This document shows, piece by piece, positions 5,883 through 14,810 of a stretch of DNA of 36,486 nt. The notes under the pieces are model-generated. The model was not told the origin of the DNA. It saw nothing but the letters and a program-made list of their open reading frames with translations, and ran no database searches. Made by a program: the position numbers and the translations under genes. Origin of the DNA: a virus; IMG/VR virus record IMGVR_UViG_3300031825_000051, positions 1-36,486 of that record; one strand, given 5' to 3'. Numbering within the stretch: the first letter of the stretch is position 1; every line of letters begins with the position of its first letter.

Positions 5883-7382
5883 TCAGAAGAAGGTGATGAC
5901 CTGGCAGTAGCCGTCGCCGCCCGGGCCGCTGTTGCCGCCGGCGCTGCCAGTGCCGGCGCCGCCGCCGCCGCCGCCGCAACCGCGCCCGCCTGCCCCGCCG
6001 GCCGCGCCTGCCCCGGCACTGTTCGCGCCGCCACCCCCGCCGGCCGTGCCGGCGAGCTGCAGGCCGGAGGGCGCGGCGCCGGCCGTGCCGGCTGTAGGCG
6101 CACCACCGGACGCGCCCGCCGCACCGCCACCGCCGGGGGTGTAGCCGATGCCGCCCCCGGCCGTGGCCGGGATGTTGACGTTGCTGGCCATGTAGCCCGC
6201 GCCCGCACCGCCACCGCGCCCGCCCATGAGCGCGCCACCGCCGGCCAGCACGTTGGCCGCCGACGAGCCTGCGGCACCACCGCCCGCGCCACCGTACTCA
6301 GAACAGCCGACCAGGCCAGCGCCGGAGCCGGCGCCGGCTTCGCCGAACACGTTGGCCTTGTTGGTGGTACCGCCGGTGTTGTCGGCCTGGTAGAACGGCC
6401 CGCCGCCCGATACGTCCGACGTCGCCCCGGCGCCGCCCGCGCCGGCGCTGCCAGCGCCACCGCCGCCCCGGGTGAGCGTGGCGCTGGTCTGGCCACCCAG
6501 GCCGGCCCCGCCGCCGTATGCCGTCAGGAGCGAGCCGAACGTCGTGCTGCCTCCGGCATTGCCGGCCGCGCCGGCGCCCGCGCCCCCGGCTGCGAGCGCG
6601 CCCCCGGCACCGATCGTCACGCTCTCCGTTGCGCCGATTGCCGAGGCCGCGATCCAGCGCTCAAGCAGCAAGCCGCCGCCGCCTGCGGATCCGCCGCCGC
6701 GATGGGCGCCCGCCGCAGCGTTGGCCCCCGCCCCACCTGAGCCCGCACCCCCCAGCGCGCGGACCAGGACCAGCTTGGCCGGCGCACCACCGTTGCCAGT
6801 CGGCTTGGTGTAGGTGCCCGACGCGCCGAAGTTCTGGACGTCGACCTGCTGGGCGTCACCTACGGTGCCTTTGTCGCCGGTGCGCGTGAAGGCAAGCAGC
6901 AAGGCAGCGCCGTCGGCGAACGGGCTGGCGGCGCTGCCGATGACGAACGTGAGAGCGACCTTGCGATAGCCGGCAACCGCCGTCACGGCGCCGACCGCGA
7001 AGATCAGGAACTTGGTCGCGTCCGCAGCGCTTTGCAGGCGCAGGTGGCCCTTGACGGTGCTGGTGCTGTCGTCGAGCGCGTCGAGGTACGCCGTGATGTC
7101 GGCCGCCGTGGCGCTGGCCAGGTCGATGTAAGCCATCGTTGCCGTGTTCTGCACCGCCTGGTTGAGGCGGATGAGGCCCGCGCCAGGGTCGGCGTCAGCC
7201 GTGGCGGTGCTGAAGTTCATCGGCACCGACGCGGCGGTGCCGGCGGTGAGCAGGCTCATGCCGGCGGCCAGTGCGTTCGCCTGCTCCCGGAAACCAGGCA
7301 GGGCTGCAAACAGCGCATGGACAGCGGCGGAGAAGCCCGCCGCGCCGCGGGGGGGGACGGCGGGGAGTGCGTCTATGGTCAT
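5883..7382 (-). CDS. tail fibre / adhesin with glycine-rich receptor-binding domain
   Basis: 499 aa. Residues 1-170 are ordinary mixed sequence that probably attaches to the tail tip. From about residue 180 a short domain (VQNFGASGTYTKP) leads into some 280 residues dominated by Gly, Ala and Ser in GGGGAG, GGAGG and GAGG runs, ending GYCQVITFF. Long polyglycine-rich blocks ending in a short hydrophobic strand are known from phage adhesins, where polyglycine type II helices carry the host-binding loops. Host range probably depends on the non-Gly loops between these runs. It overlaps the upstream tail gene by ATGA. The GC-rich DNA gives long open shadow frames on both strands. Confidence 0.85.
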   Translation of the reverse strand: MTIDALPAVPPRGAAGFSAAVHALFAALPGFREQANALAAGMSLLTAGTAASVPMNFSTATADADPGAGLIRLNQAVQNTATMAYIDLASATAADITAYLDALDDSTSTVKGHLRLQSAADATKFLIFAVGAVTAVAGYRKVALTFVIGSAASPFADGAALLLAFTRTGDKGTVGDAQQVDVQNFGASGTYTKPTGNGGAPAKLVLVRALGGAGSGGAGANAAAGAHRGGGSAGGGGLLLERWIAASAIGATESVTIGAGGALAAGGAGAGAAGNAGGSTTFGSLLTAYGGGAGLGGQTSATLTRGGGGAGSAGAGGAGATSDVSGGGPFYQADNTGGTTNKANVFGEAGAGSGAGLVGCSEYGGAGGGAAGSSAANVLAGGGALMGGRGGGAGAGYMASNVNIPATAGGGIGYTPGGGGAAGASGGAPTAGTAGAAPSGLQLAGTAGGGGGANSAGAGAAGGAGGRGCGGGGGGAGTGSAGGNSGPGGDGYCQVITFF

Positions 7383-8263
7383 GTGAATCCCTTGACGGTG
7401 ATTGAGTAGGTGTCTATGCCGGCGTAGCTGAAGACGCGGCGGAACGAAATGAGGCCGTAGTACTGGGCATCCGGCCTTGAGTCAGCCAGGGACAGCAAGG
7501 TGGGCTGTGCCCGCCGGCTGGCCAGCAATCGGCGAAACGCGGGTGACAAGCGAACCGGGACTTCCACCATCAGCTCGGCATCGTCCGCATAGTCACGCTC
7601 AACGACATCGCGCACGCCCCACTCGTCCGGCTCGAACCGCGACCAGTCCGTGATCCCATCCGAGGCGCCGAACTCCGCGGCCCCGGGGCCAGTCGCCGGG
7701 CCGACGGCGAACAGGCCACATTCGGCTGTGCCACCGGTGTTGTCTATCACCACGGAGATTTCAGCGCCAAGGTACGGCAGGAACCCGGTGAGCAAAACGT
7801 CCGTGGCGACGACCGGCTCGGTGAAGAAGTACTCGTACCAGTCGAAGACCGGCTCCACCATGTCCACCGTTTCCGTGTACACCTCGCCGTCGACAGGGTC
7901 GGTCTGGGTCGCGACAACCGTGAGCGCCGCCAAACCGCGCATGGACAGCATGCTCACCACGACACCCGGCGCCACCGTCACCTCGATGGTGTCCGCGTTG
8001 CTGGTGACGGTGCCGATGCGGCGGTCGAACATGGCCAAGCTGTTGATGGGCCCGACCACTGCCCACCACAGCGGCGAAGCAGACGGCGTGTTGCCGGTGT
8101 TTGCCGCCTTGAGGGACGCGTAGATCACCTCCGCTTCGACCACGCGGTCTGCCAGGGCGTAGACGGTGAGCGCGTTGTAGGCCGCAGGATCCGCCCCAGT
8201 CCCTACGTTGGTGCTGACCAGCGTGGTGCCGGTCTCGATGGCCACGGGAGTTACAACCTTCAT
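7379..8263 (-). CDS. tail tip structural protein with carbohydrate-binding-like N-terminus
   Basis: 294 aa. Residues 27-67 (AYNALTVYALADRV ... TPSASPLWW) match the CBM5/12-like module found in many phage tip proteins: A-Y-N, a DRV strand, then closing Trp residues. The remainder is beta-rich, with DWYEYFF and a C-terminal section typical of distal tail proteins. It sits between the tape measure and the fibre and overlaps both by ATGA. It may form the tail tip or link fibre to tube. The specific structural role is inferred from position. Confidence 0.7.
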   Translation of the reverse strand: MKVVTPVAIETGTTLVSTNVGTGADPAAYNALTVYALADRVVEAEVIYASLKAANTGNTPSASPLWWAVVGPINSLAMFDRRIGTVTSNADTIEVTVAPGVVVSMLSMRGLAALTVVATQTDPVDGEVYTETVDMVEPVFDWYEYFFTEPVVATDVLLTGFLPYLGAEISVVIDNTGGTAECGLFAVGPATGPGAAEFGASDGITDWSRFEPDEWGVRDVVERDYADDAELMVEVPVRLSPAFRRLLASRRAQPTLLSLADSRPDAQYYGLISFRRVFSYAGIDTYSITVKGFT

Positions 8264-11200
8264 GGTGCGCGATCCAAGATGCCGACCTCGTCGAACTTCG
8301 CCAGCACCAGATCGATGCTTTCCAGCTTCTCGATCATCTCGATGTAGACGTCTTCGTCGAACTTCTTCAGGCGCAGATCCATGTTCTGCAGGCGCTTGAT
8401 CATCTCCAGGTACATGGCACGCGCCTCCGCATGTGTGCGGCGAAGTTCAGCCACCACCGGCATCGCGTCACTGCCGTCCGCCCCCGCGCCGGCCGCGCTG
8501 GCCATGGACCGCGTCTGGGCGGCGGTGTACACGCGGGCTGGTGGCATGTACGCCAGCTCGGGGCCGTGCTCGCCCACCATGGCCCATCCCCCGTCGTGCC
8601 ACCCGCCAGCGCCAAACGCCGGCAGACCGTTCAGGCTTCGATACTCGGCGGAGTTGGCAATGCCGGTTCGCAAGTCGGCCTCGCTATAGCCACTCAGCGC
8701 TTTGTCGAACCAGTAGAGCAAGCCATCCAGCTCAGGGTCGCGCCCGCCGAGCATTTCGTTGTAGAGCGCGTCGATCTGCTGCCCATAGGTGGTCGCCAGG
8801 ATCTTGTTGGTGATATCGGCCACAGCCGTCGTGGCGCCGTTGTAATCGGCAAGCAGGTCGCCCAGGGTGTCGGTGACCACTGACAGATCAATGCTGGCAA
8901 CGCGGCTCTGAAAGTCGCTCAAGGCAGCATTGGCCGCGCCGAGCGCCGTGACCTGGGTGTTGTACTGCGTGACCAGGTTGCCGCTGCTTTCGTACAGGTC
9001 CGCCTGCACCGCTTCGGCGACTAGCTGCGCGTCAGCGAATGCGGTGACCGATTCCAGGAACAGGTCAAGCGGGCTTTTGATCTCGGCCAGAGTCAGACCA
9101 GCGGCTGCAGCAGCGGCGAGCGCTACCTGCAGATCGGCGCCCGCCAAGGCTGCTGCGTCTTGCGCGGCCACATAGGCCGTCTGCGCGGTGGTGGCCGCAG
9201 CTACGGCGCCCGCCCAGCTGTCGGCACTGGCCTGGCTGGCGGACAGGTCCAGGGCCTGTGTGGCGGCGAGCAGGCGCGCATGGCTGGACTGGGCCTGCGC
9301 AAGATTCGCAAGCGCCGCGTTGTAGGCGGCAAGGATGTCCACCTGCTCGGCGGTGCGACTGGCGCCGGACACCGCAATCGCGCTGGACCAACGGGCCACC
9401 TCGACAGTAGCAGTCGCGTACTGCGCGGCGAGATCCACGGTGGCGGCCGTGAGGCTGGCGCCAGACTCGACGGCCAGGCGTTGGGCGGCCGCCGCTTTCT
9501 CGATGGCGGTGGCGAGGGCGGCCTGCGCTTCGGCGATCGCATCGGCATCTTCGGTGGATCCGGTGCCGGCGTCCGAGCCGGTCACCTCCAGCACCTGGGC
9601 CAGCATCTGGCGCACCTTGATGTCGTCGGCCACGAACTGATCGCGGGTCGATGACCGCGCACGGCTGGCGGCAAGCACGTCCATGCCTGCAGACGACACC
9701 TTGCCTGCTGCTGCGGCATCGCCGGACAGGGCCCGCTGCACAAGGCTCTCAAATGCCGACCACTGTGCGGCGTACTGCGATGACACGTTGCCGCTGCCGG
9801 CGCTGGTGCCGGCCAGCTTCTGCAGGGTTTCAAGCACGTCGTTCCCGGCAGAGCGCATGGCGCGAGCCATGCGCTCCTGGGCGTCTGTCAAGCGCTGCTG
9901 CGCGTCGAGCAGTTCGTCCTGCGCCGCGATGTACGCATCCGTGATCGCGGCGCGCACTGCGGCTTGCCCGGCCAATGCTTCCAGATAGCCAGCGGTGATC
10001 GCCGACCGCGCAGCAGCCACAGCATCCTGCGCGTCCTGAACCTGGGCGGCGGCCTGGGCAATGGCAGCGGAGACACCCTGCAGCGCGCTGGAGAGCGTGC
10101 TGCTCGCCGACTGCAAGGCCTGCTGCGCCTGTTGATTGGCGGCATCGACAGCCGCCAAGTTCTGCTGCGCCGTTGCCGTGGCACTGGCGAGAGCCTGCGC
10201 CGCTTGGCCGCGCAGGTTGTTGATGGCCGACACGATGCCGTCTGAGGTCGCCTGCAGCTGCTGACCGTACTGACGCAGCGCGTTGATGGACGCCAGCAAG
10301 TCGCTGCGCGCGGACCGGCCCTGTGCCAGGAGCTCCCGGTTGGCCTCCAGGGCGGCGTCCATGGCTTCGGTGAGTTCGTAAAACGCCGGAGCCAGGGTGA
10401 GCACCTTGCCTAGCAGCAACTGCCCGGCCTCGGTCGTCTGATCGATGCCGCCGACCATGGCGCGGAAGCCAGCGATGCCAATGGGCAAGCTCAAGCCGAG
10501 CTTCGACAGCTCGGTCTGCATCTGCCCGGTCTCGGCGGCCAGCCGCTCCGAGGCCGTGAAGTAGTTCTCGAAGTACGAGTCGATGCCGCTTTGCAGGGCG
10601 TCCAGGTCACGCGCGCCACGCACCAGGCTGCGGGTCACCACGTCGCCGGTAATGCCGACAGCGGCCAGGCCGGCGCGCACGTCCAGGAGCGCCGCGTAGG
10701 TGTCTCCGATCTCCTCGGCCGAGCCGCTGAGCGCTTGGATGATCTCGCCCATCCCGTTCGCGGTGGACTCGGCTGCGAGGATGGTCTGGCGCACGATCTC
10801 CGCACCCACGTCGCCCTGCTTCTTCACGACATCGGCATATCCGATCGCGGTGAGGCCAAAGCGCTCGAGCTGGAAGGCGGCGTTCTCGGTTGCACTCGCC
10901 ACGCGGACGGCCGTCTCGAAGTAGCCCTCCCCGATGCGCTGGAAGTCATCGAGCCCGGGGATCACGGCCTTGGCCATGTTGTCGCCAAGCTGGCCGAACA
11001 CGGCGGCGAGCTCGGCCTCGATCTCCTCGCCGTTCAAGCCCTTGAGGCTGATCATCCCGATGTCGACGGTGAAGCCGTTGATCTGTGCCAGCAAGTCGTC
11101 GCCCGCCACACCGAAGGCGCCTGCCGTCTGCTCGACGCCGGCGGCGATGTCGGCGATGGTGCGGGTGAACTGCGCGCTGATCGCGGCCTCGAGCTCCTCG

Positions 11201-12021
11201 AAACTGGTGTTGCGCGAGGTCTTCTTGCTCAGGCCCCACCAGCTGGACTTGGTGGTCTCGGTCTCGGTGTACTTCTGCGCGTCGATGCCTCCGCCGCGAA
11301 TGCCGCCCACGGACTGCCCAGGCGCGATGAAGAGGCCCTGGTCCATGAGGGTGGTGGAGGACTTGCTGAAGCCCAGGAGGCTGCGGCTCGACCCGACGCC
11401 GGCCGCGATCTCGTCCAGCCGCGTCCCGCGCAGGCCCGACGCGCGCAGGACGGTGGTGGCCATGCCGGCGATGCCATCGTTGATGCTGCGCAGGGTGGCC
11501 AGCATGTCGCTGGAGTACTCCAGCGCGATATTGGAATTGTCGGCGAGGCCCTCCATGGCATTGAGCAGCGACTCGGACTTGGCGTCGTCGTCGCCGAGCA
11601 CGGTGCCGGTGCCCTGGCGCTCCTGCCGCTGCTGCGACGTAGGGACGCTCCCGCCACCACCACCGCCGCCGAGCATCTTCGCGCCCACGGCCACGACTGC
11701 GGCCAGGGTGGCGGCGCCAGCGGCGAGGTTGAGCGGAAACGGCAGGGACGCAAGTGCCTTGACCACTGCGGTAATGCCCCAGGCGCTGGCCTCAGTGCCC
11801 GCCAGCGCGGTGGACGCGGCCGTGGTGGTGGCCTCGCCGCTCACCTTGGCGGCATTCAGAGCGACGTTCGCGGCGACTTCCGTCTCCTTGAAGAAGATCT
11901 TCTTGACCATGGCCTCGGCGGACAGGGCGAGCTCGTAGAGCCGGAAGGCCTTCTCCGCCGCTTCGAGCGCCTTGTAGCCCTTGGAGTTTTCCTTGAAGAA
12001 GCCCTTGGCCGCACCGGCCAT
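8260..12021 (-). CDS. tape measure protein, C-terminal part (separated by frameshift)
   Basis: 1253 residues from the first ATG in this frame, which is internal, not a true start: the frame continues the tape measure after an apparent one-base loss near 12051. It begins with a hydrophobic region (about 80-120), then long Ala/Gln-rich helices suited to a coiled scaffold. About residues 1084-1127 resemble DUF4214 (ALYNEMLGGRDPELDGLLYW, then a SAEY helix). Next comes the typical tape measure end GGWAMVGEHGPELAYMP (about 1142-1158). The last 55 residues hold two similar heptad blocks, LEMIKRLQNMDLRLKKFDE and IEMIEKLESIDLVLAKFDE. Tape measures set tail length and line the tube. Confidence 0.85.
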   Translation of the reverse strand: MAGAAKGFFKENSKGYKALEAAEKAFRLYELALSAEAMVKKIFFKETEVAANVALNAAKVSGEATTTAASTALAGTEASAWGITAVVKALASLPFPLNLAAGAATLAAVVAVGAKMLGGGGGGGSVPTSQQRQERQGTGTVLGDDDAKSESLLNAMEGLADNSNIALEYSSDMLATLRSINDGIAGMATTVLRASGLRGTRLDEIAAGVGSSRSLLGFSKSSTTLMDQGLFIAPGQSVGGIRGGGIDAQKYTETETTKSSWWGLSKKTSRNTSFEELEAAISAQFTRTIADIAAGVEQTAGAFGVAGDDLLAQINGFTVDIGMISLKGLNGEEIEAELAAVFGQLGDNMAKAVIPGLDDFQRIGEGYFETAVRVASATENAAFQLERFGLTAIGYADVVKKQGDVGAEIVRQTILAAESTANGMGEIIQALSGSAEEIGDTYAALLDVRAGLAAVGITGDVVTRSLVRGARDLDALQSGIDSYFENYFTASERLAAETGQMQTELSKLGLSLPIGIAGFRAMVGGIDQTTEAGQLLLGKVLTLAPAFYELTEAMDAALEANRELLAQGRSARSDLLASINALRQYGQQLQATSDGIVSAINNLRGQAAQALASATATAQQNLAAVDAANQQAQQALQSASSTLSSALQGVSAAIAQAAAQVQDAQDAVAAARSAITAGYLEALAGQAAVRAAITDAYIAAQDELLDAQQRLTDAQERMARAMRSAGNDVLETLQKLAGTSAGSGNVSSQYAAQWSAFESLVQRALSGDAAAAGKVSSAGMDVLAASRARSSTRDQFVADDIKVRQMLAQVLEVTGSDAGTGSTEDADAIAEAQAALATAIEKAAAAQRLAVESGASLTAATVDLAAQYATATVEVARWSSAIAVSGASRTAEQVDILAAYNAALANLAQAQSSHARLLAATQALDLSASQASADSWAGAVAAATTAQTAYVAAQDAAALAGADLQVALAAAAAAGLTLAEIKSPLDLFLESVTAFADAQLVAEAVQADLYESSGNLVTQYNTQVTALGAANAALSDFQSRVASIDLSVVTDTLGDLLADYNGATTAVADITNKILATTYGQQIDALYNEMLGGRDPELDGLLYWFDKALSGYSEADLRTGIANSAEYRSLNGLPAFGAGGWHDGGWAMVGEHGPELAYMPPARVYTAAQTRSMASAAGAGADGSDAMPVVAELRRTHAEARAMYLEMIKRLQNMDLRLKKFDEDVYIEMIEKLESIDLVLAKFDEVGILDRAP

Positions 12022-13970
12022 GTCGGCATAGGCGCCGATCTGGACCAGGGCTGCTTCTTGGCGAGGCCCGTCTCGCGCTTGATGCGGTCCTCGGCATCGA
12101 TTTTGGGATTGGCCGCCAGCTCGGCCTGCAGCTTGGCGATCTCCGCTTGCTTCTGCCCATAGTCGTTCAGCGCATTGGACAGCTGGGCGATGGCGTTGCC
12201 GGCCTCGCCGAACGAGTCTTTGAGGGCGTCGCCGAAAGACTGCGCCTTCGAAGGATCCAGGTAGGTGTCAATGTCCTTCAGGGTCTGCAGGCCCGCGATC
12301 TGCTGGCGCTCATCGATCTGTTGTCCGATGGCCTTGTGGGTGTCCGACCCAGGCACCAGGCGCGACCGCTTTTCGTTCAACCGGGCGATCGCCACGAGTT
12401 CCACTGCAGCAGCCAGCGTGATGTTCTGGCGCTCCGCCATGCGCATGGCATCCACTTCATCACGCAGCGCCTCCTTGCGCTCGACCAGAGATCGCAGCGC
12501 CTGGTCATAGCCAACGGCGAGGTCGCGCAGGGCGGCGGCCGACTGGTCGTAGTCGGTGTTGCGCGCCTGCTGGCGCTGGGTGGCAATTTGCTTGGCGAGT
12601 TCGAGTTCGCTGCGCTGGATCTGGACCAGCTCGGTCTTGTGGGCCGAGGCCGCGAGGTCTGCCGCCACCTGGGCACGCTGCGCGGCCGTTGCCGCCGTCT
12701 TGGCGTGGCCCAGATCCTCGAGCACCTTCGCCGCGAACTTCTCTTCTTCGGTCAGCTCGCGGCCAGACTCCAGCTCTTGCTTGGACAGGTTGATGCGTTC
12801 GCGGATCCGCTTGATCAGCTTGTCGTACTCGGACTCGGCGTCACCCGCGCCGGGCGACTTGATCTGCGGCCCCTTAGCTCGTGCCGCTTCCGCCGCCGCT
12901 GCGGCGGCTTTCGCCTTGGCCTCTTCGCCATCCAACATGGCCGCGTAGTTGCGGTGAACAGCGATCTCTTTATTGAGCGCGGCCAGGCGTTTGGTGAGCC
13001 TCTTCTCATTCGCCTCGTCGCCCCGCGCACGCGCCTTGTCCAGCGCGTTCTGCGTTCCGAGGATCTGGTCGGTGAGGTCGACAATCGCGACGTTGGCCTT
13101 GTGCCTGTCGTCGCCGCCGAACAGCGACTGCATACCCTCCCTGATCACGCCGAAGAAGCCCGTGCCGGCAATGGACGCTTCCGCCATCTTTTGCATGGCC
13201 TTGCTCAAACCATCGACCAGATCGGTGGCGAGTGAGATCGCGAGCTTGTCCGCCTGCGTCTTGAGCCGCGTGAGGTTGTCGTTGAACTCCTCGGCGCTCT
13301 TGGCAAAATCGCCGCTGATGGTGAGGCCCAGGCGATTCGCCTCCTCCATCATTCCACGGATGGCCCCGCTTCCGCCATTCAGCAGCGGGATCATCTCGTC
13401 ACCAGCCTTGCCCATCAGCTTGATCGCGTTCTCTTGCTTGCCCGCCCCGTCGCCGTGCTTCGCGTAGGCGTCCGCGATCTTCAGCATGACGGCCTCGGTG
13501 CCCTTGCCGAGATCCGCTGTCGTGATGCCCAGCGCCTTGAACACCGCGATCTTTTCCTTGTCGCCCGCCAGGCCCTGCGCGATGCTGACGTTCAGCTTGC
13601 GCACGCTCGTGCTGAAGGACTCGTTGGAGACATCCGACAGCTTGGCCGCATAGCGCCACTGCGACAGCGTCTCGGTGCTCAAGCCGGTTTTCTGGCTGAG
13701 TTTGTTGAGCTCGTCGCCGAGGTCGATCGCGCCCTTGATCAAGTGCGCGAATGCCCCGACGCTGATGCCGGCGACCAGCGAAGCGCCGATGCCCGTGACC
13801 GAGCGCACCACGCTCTGCTTGGCGGACTCCATGGCGCGCGACGCCTGGTCGGCGGCGGTCTGCACACGCTTGCCATAGGCGAGCGCCTGCTGGCCGCTCT
13901 TGTCCAGGCCCTGGGTGTACTGCGCGTACTCCAGCGCCAGCTTGACGACGAGGCTGCCGAGGGCTGACAT
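11856..13970 (-). CDS. tape measure protein, N-terminal part (separated by frameshift)
   Basis: ATG at 13970 lies 5 nt beyond the GT chaperone stop, the canonical place of a tape measure gene. About 640 codons are genuine; from about 12051 to the stop at 11856 the translation becomes Arg/Ser/Pro-rich out-of-frame sequence. Residues 5-60 fit the tape measure N-terminus (VVKLALEYAQYTQGLDKSG), followed by a hydrophobic patch near 55-80 and long charged helices. Restoring one base at 12051 (GGGCTG to GGGCCTG on the + strand) joins ...LAKKQ to ALVQIGAYADMAGAAKG and gives one protein of about 1903 aa. By the usual 0.15 nm per residue, that predicts a tail near 285 nm. Confidence 0.85.
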   Translation of the reverse strand: MSALGSLVVKLALEYAQYTQGLDKSGQQALAYGKRVQTAADQASRAMESAKQSVVRSVTGIGASLVAGISVGAFAHLIKGAIDLGDELNKLSQKTGLSTETLSQWRYAAKLSDVSNESFSTSVRKLNVSIAQGLAGDKEKIAVFKALGITTADLGKGTEAVMLKIADAYAKHGDGAGKQENAIKLMGKAGDEMIPLLNGGSGAIRGMMEEANRLGLTISGDFAKSAEEFNDNLTRLKTQADKLAISLATDLVDGLSKAMQKMAEASIAGTGFFGVIREGMQSLFGGDDRHKANVAIVDLTDQILGTQNALDKARARGDEANEKRLTKRLAALNKEIAVHRNYAAMLDGEEAKAKAAAAAAEAARAKGPQIKSPGAGDAESEYDKLIKRIRERINLSKQELESGRELTEEEKFAAKVLEDLGHAKTAATAAQRAQVAADLAASAHKTELVQIQRSELELAKQIATQRQQARNTDYDQSAAALRDLAVGYDQALRSLVERKEALRDEVDAMRMAERQNITLAAAVELVAIARLNEKRSRLVPGSDTHKAIGQQIDERQQIAGLQTLKDIDTYLDPSKAQSFGDALKDSFGEAGNAIAQLSNALNDYGQKQAEIAKLQAELAANPKIDAEDRIKRETGLAKKQPWSRSAPMPTWPVRPRASSRKTPRATRRSKRRRRPSGSTSSPCPPRPWSRRSSSRRRKSPRTSL

Positions 13971-13975
13971 GGTGG

Positions 13976-14721
13976 TTACTCCGCTTTCTTTTCTTCAGCC
14001 AGCTCACGGTCGGCATCGAGCACGGCCCGCTCCATGAGCTGTAGGTGGTGAAAAATTTCCTGCTGCCGGCGGCTGCGCTTGCGCGGCCACCCGAGCACGA
14101 CCTCGACACCGGGCAGGTCCAGCCCGGCGCGCACGCCCTCGAGGCCGCGATAGCGCCACTGCAGGCACACGGCACTGAACGCCATCCAGGTGGGCCAGTT
14201 CTCCGGCCACAGCTCGAAGTCGTCGTCGACCTCGTCGGCCTTGGCGTGCTCTTGAATCAGGGCTTCCGCCTTGGCGATCGCCTCGGTCGGAGCACCCCAG
14301 ATGCGCATCTGCGCAACAATGTCGGCGTCGATCGTCAGCCGGCCGGGTGCGGCCTTGCGGTACCGCACCCCCGCCCAATGCCGGGCTGCGTCTGTCAGTT
14401 TTTTTCGTTCGCCTTGTGGACGCCGTGCCAGAACGCGGTGGCCGCCGCCGTCACCGCCTCGGGCAGCCGCAGGAACGCGTCGAGGTTCTCCGGGTTGAAC
14501 GGCACGTCGTTGCCGCTGTCGTCGACCAGCTCGCGCCAACCGGACAGCTTGCGCGTGAGCAGCTCGGCGCCGGTCAGGCCGGAGAGCTCCTTCAACTCGT
14601 CGGTGGTCGCGCGATGGAACGAGACCATCATCGTGCTGCGGTCCCAGCCGCCCTTGTCGTTGGCGGTGTTGATCGTGAGCTTGGCGGAAAAAGTGGGGGT
14701 CTGCGTGAGTTTGAAAGCCAT
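13976..14721 (-). CDS. tail assembly chaperone GT fusion (via -1 frameshift)
   Basis: Predicted about 248 aa. Ribosomes read the G frame from ATG 14721 to the slippery site A AAA AAC (14398-14404), slip back one base, and continue through KKLTDAARHW to the TAA at 13976. The T part (about 139 aa) contains the DUF1799-like pattern FELWPENWPTWMAF and ends in charged helices (ELAEEKKAE). In lambda and many siphophages G and GT bind the tape measure and bring tail tube protein to it. There is no good ribosome site to start the T frame alone, which supports the fusion. The gene lies directly upstream of the tape measure. Confidence 0.88.
14395..14721 (-). CDS. tail assembly chaperone G
   Basis: 108 aa, the product of normal termination at TGA 14395-14397. 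It begins MAFKLTQTPTFSAKLTI, a beta-strand start common to G-type chaperones of this tail family, and ends with a helical domain (LPEAVTAAATAFWHGVH). It is the unshifted product of the locus that also yields GT. The start is fixed by an AGAGAGATCCACC leader and by the tail tube terminator-like hairpin just upstream. Confidence 0.86.
   Translation of the reverse strand: MAFKLTQTPTFSAKLTINTANDKGGWDRSTMMVSFHRATTDELKELSGLTGAELLTRKLSGWRELVDDSGNDVPFNPENLDAFLRLPEAVTAAATAFWHGVHKANEKN
14398..14404 (-). promoter_or_regulatory. programmed -1 ribosomal frameshift site A AAA AAC
   Basis: The minus strand reads GAA AAA AAC TGA in the G frame. A AAA AAC is a classic X XXY YYZ slippery heptamer, placed immediately before the G stop, and the -1 frame is open for another 139 codons of sensible protein. 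This is the conserved arrangement of tail chaperone genes. No attempt was made to define a downstream stimulatory structure. Confidence 0.9.
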
Positions 14722-14757
14722 GGTGGATCTCTCTAGGGTTGGAGTGGGGAAAGTGAA

Positions 14758-14789
14758 GCGGCCCGCCACCGTTGCCGATGGCGGGCCGC
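14758..14789 (-). other. intercistronic hairpin after the tail tube gene
   Basis: Perfect 11-bp stem GCGGCCCGCCA / TGGCGGGCCGC with a 10-nt loop, 22 nt past the tail tube stop. There is no T run, so it is more likely an mRNA stabiliser or partial terminator than a full stop. Confidence 0.7.
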
Positions 14790-14810
14790 ATGCCGCGGTG
14801 GCCGGGGGAC

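Noticed and set aside
5900-6750. Repetitive GC-rich DNA as a possible CRISPR or satellite
   Set aside because: The repeats are glycine codons of the adhesin and have no fixed unit or spacers.
12040-12060. Programmed -1 frameshift in the tape measure
   Set aside because: No X XXY YYZ heptamer or plausible pause structure; a base loss explains the break more simply.
10591-12162. Long + strand frame opposite the tape measure
   Set aside because: Antisense to well-supported tape measure sequence; Gly/Ala/Arg-rich composition typical of shadow frames in GC-rich DNA, with no ribosome site.
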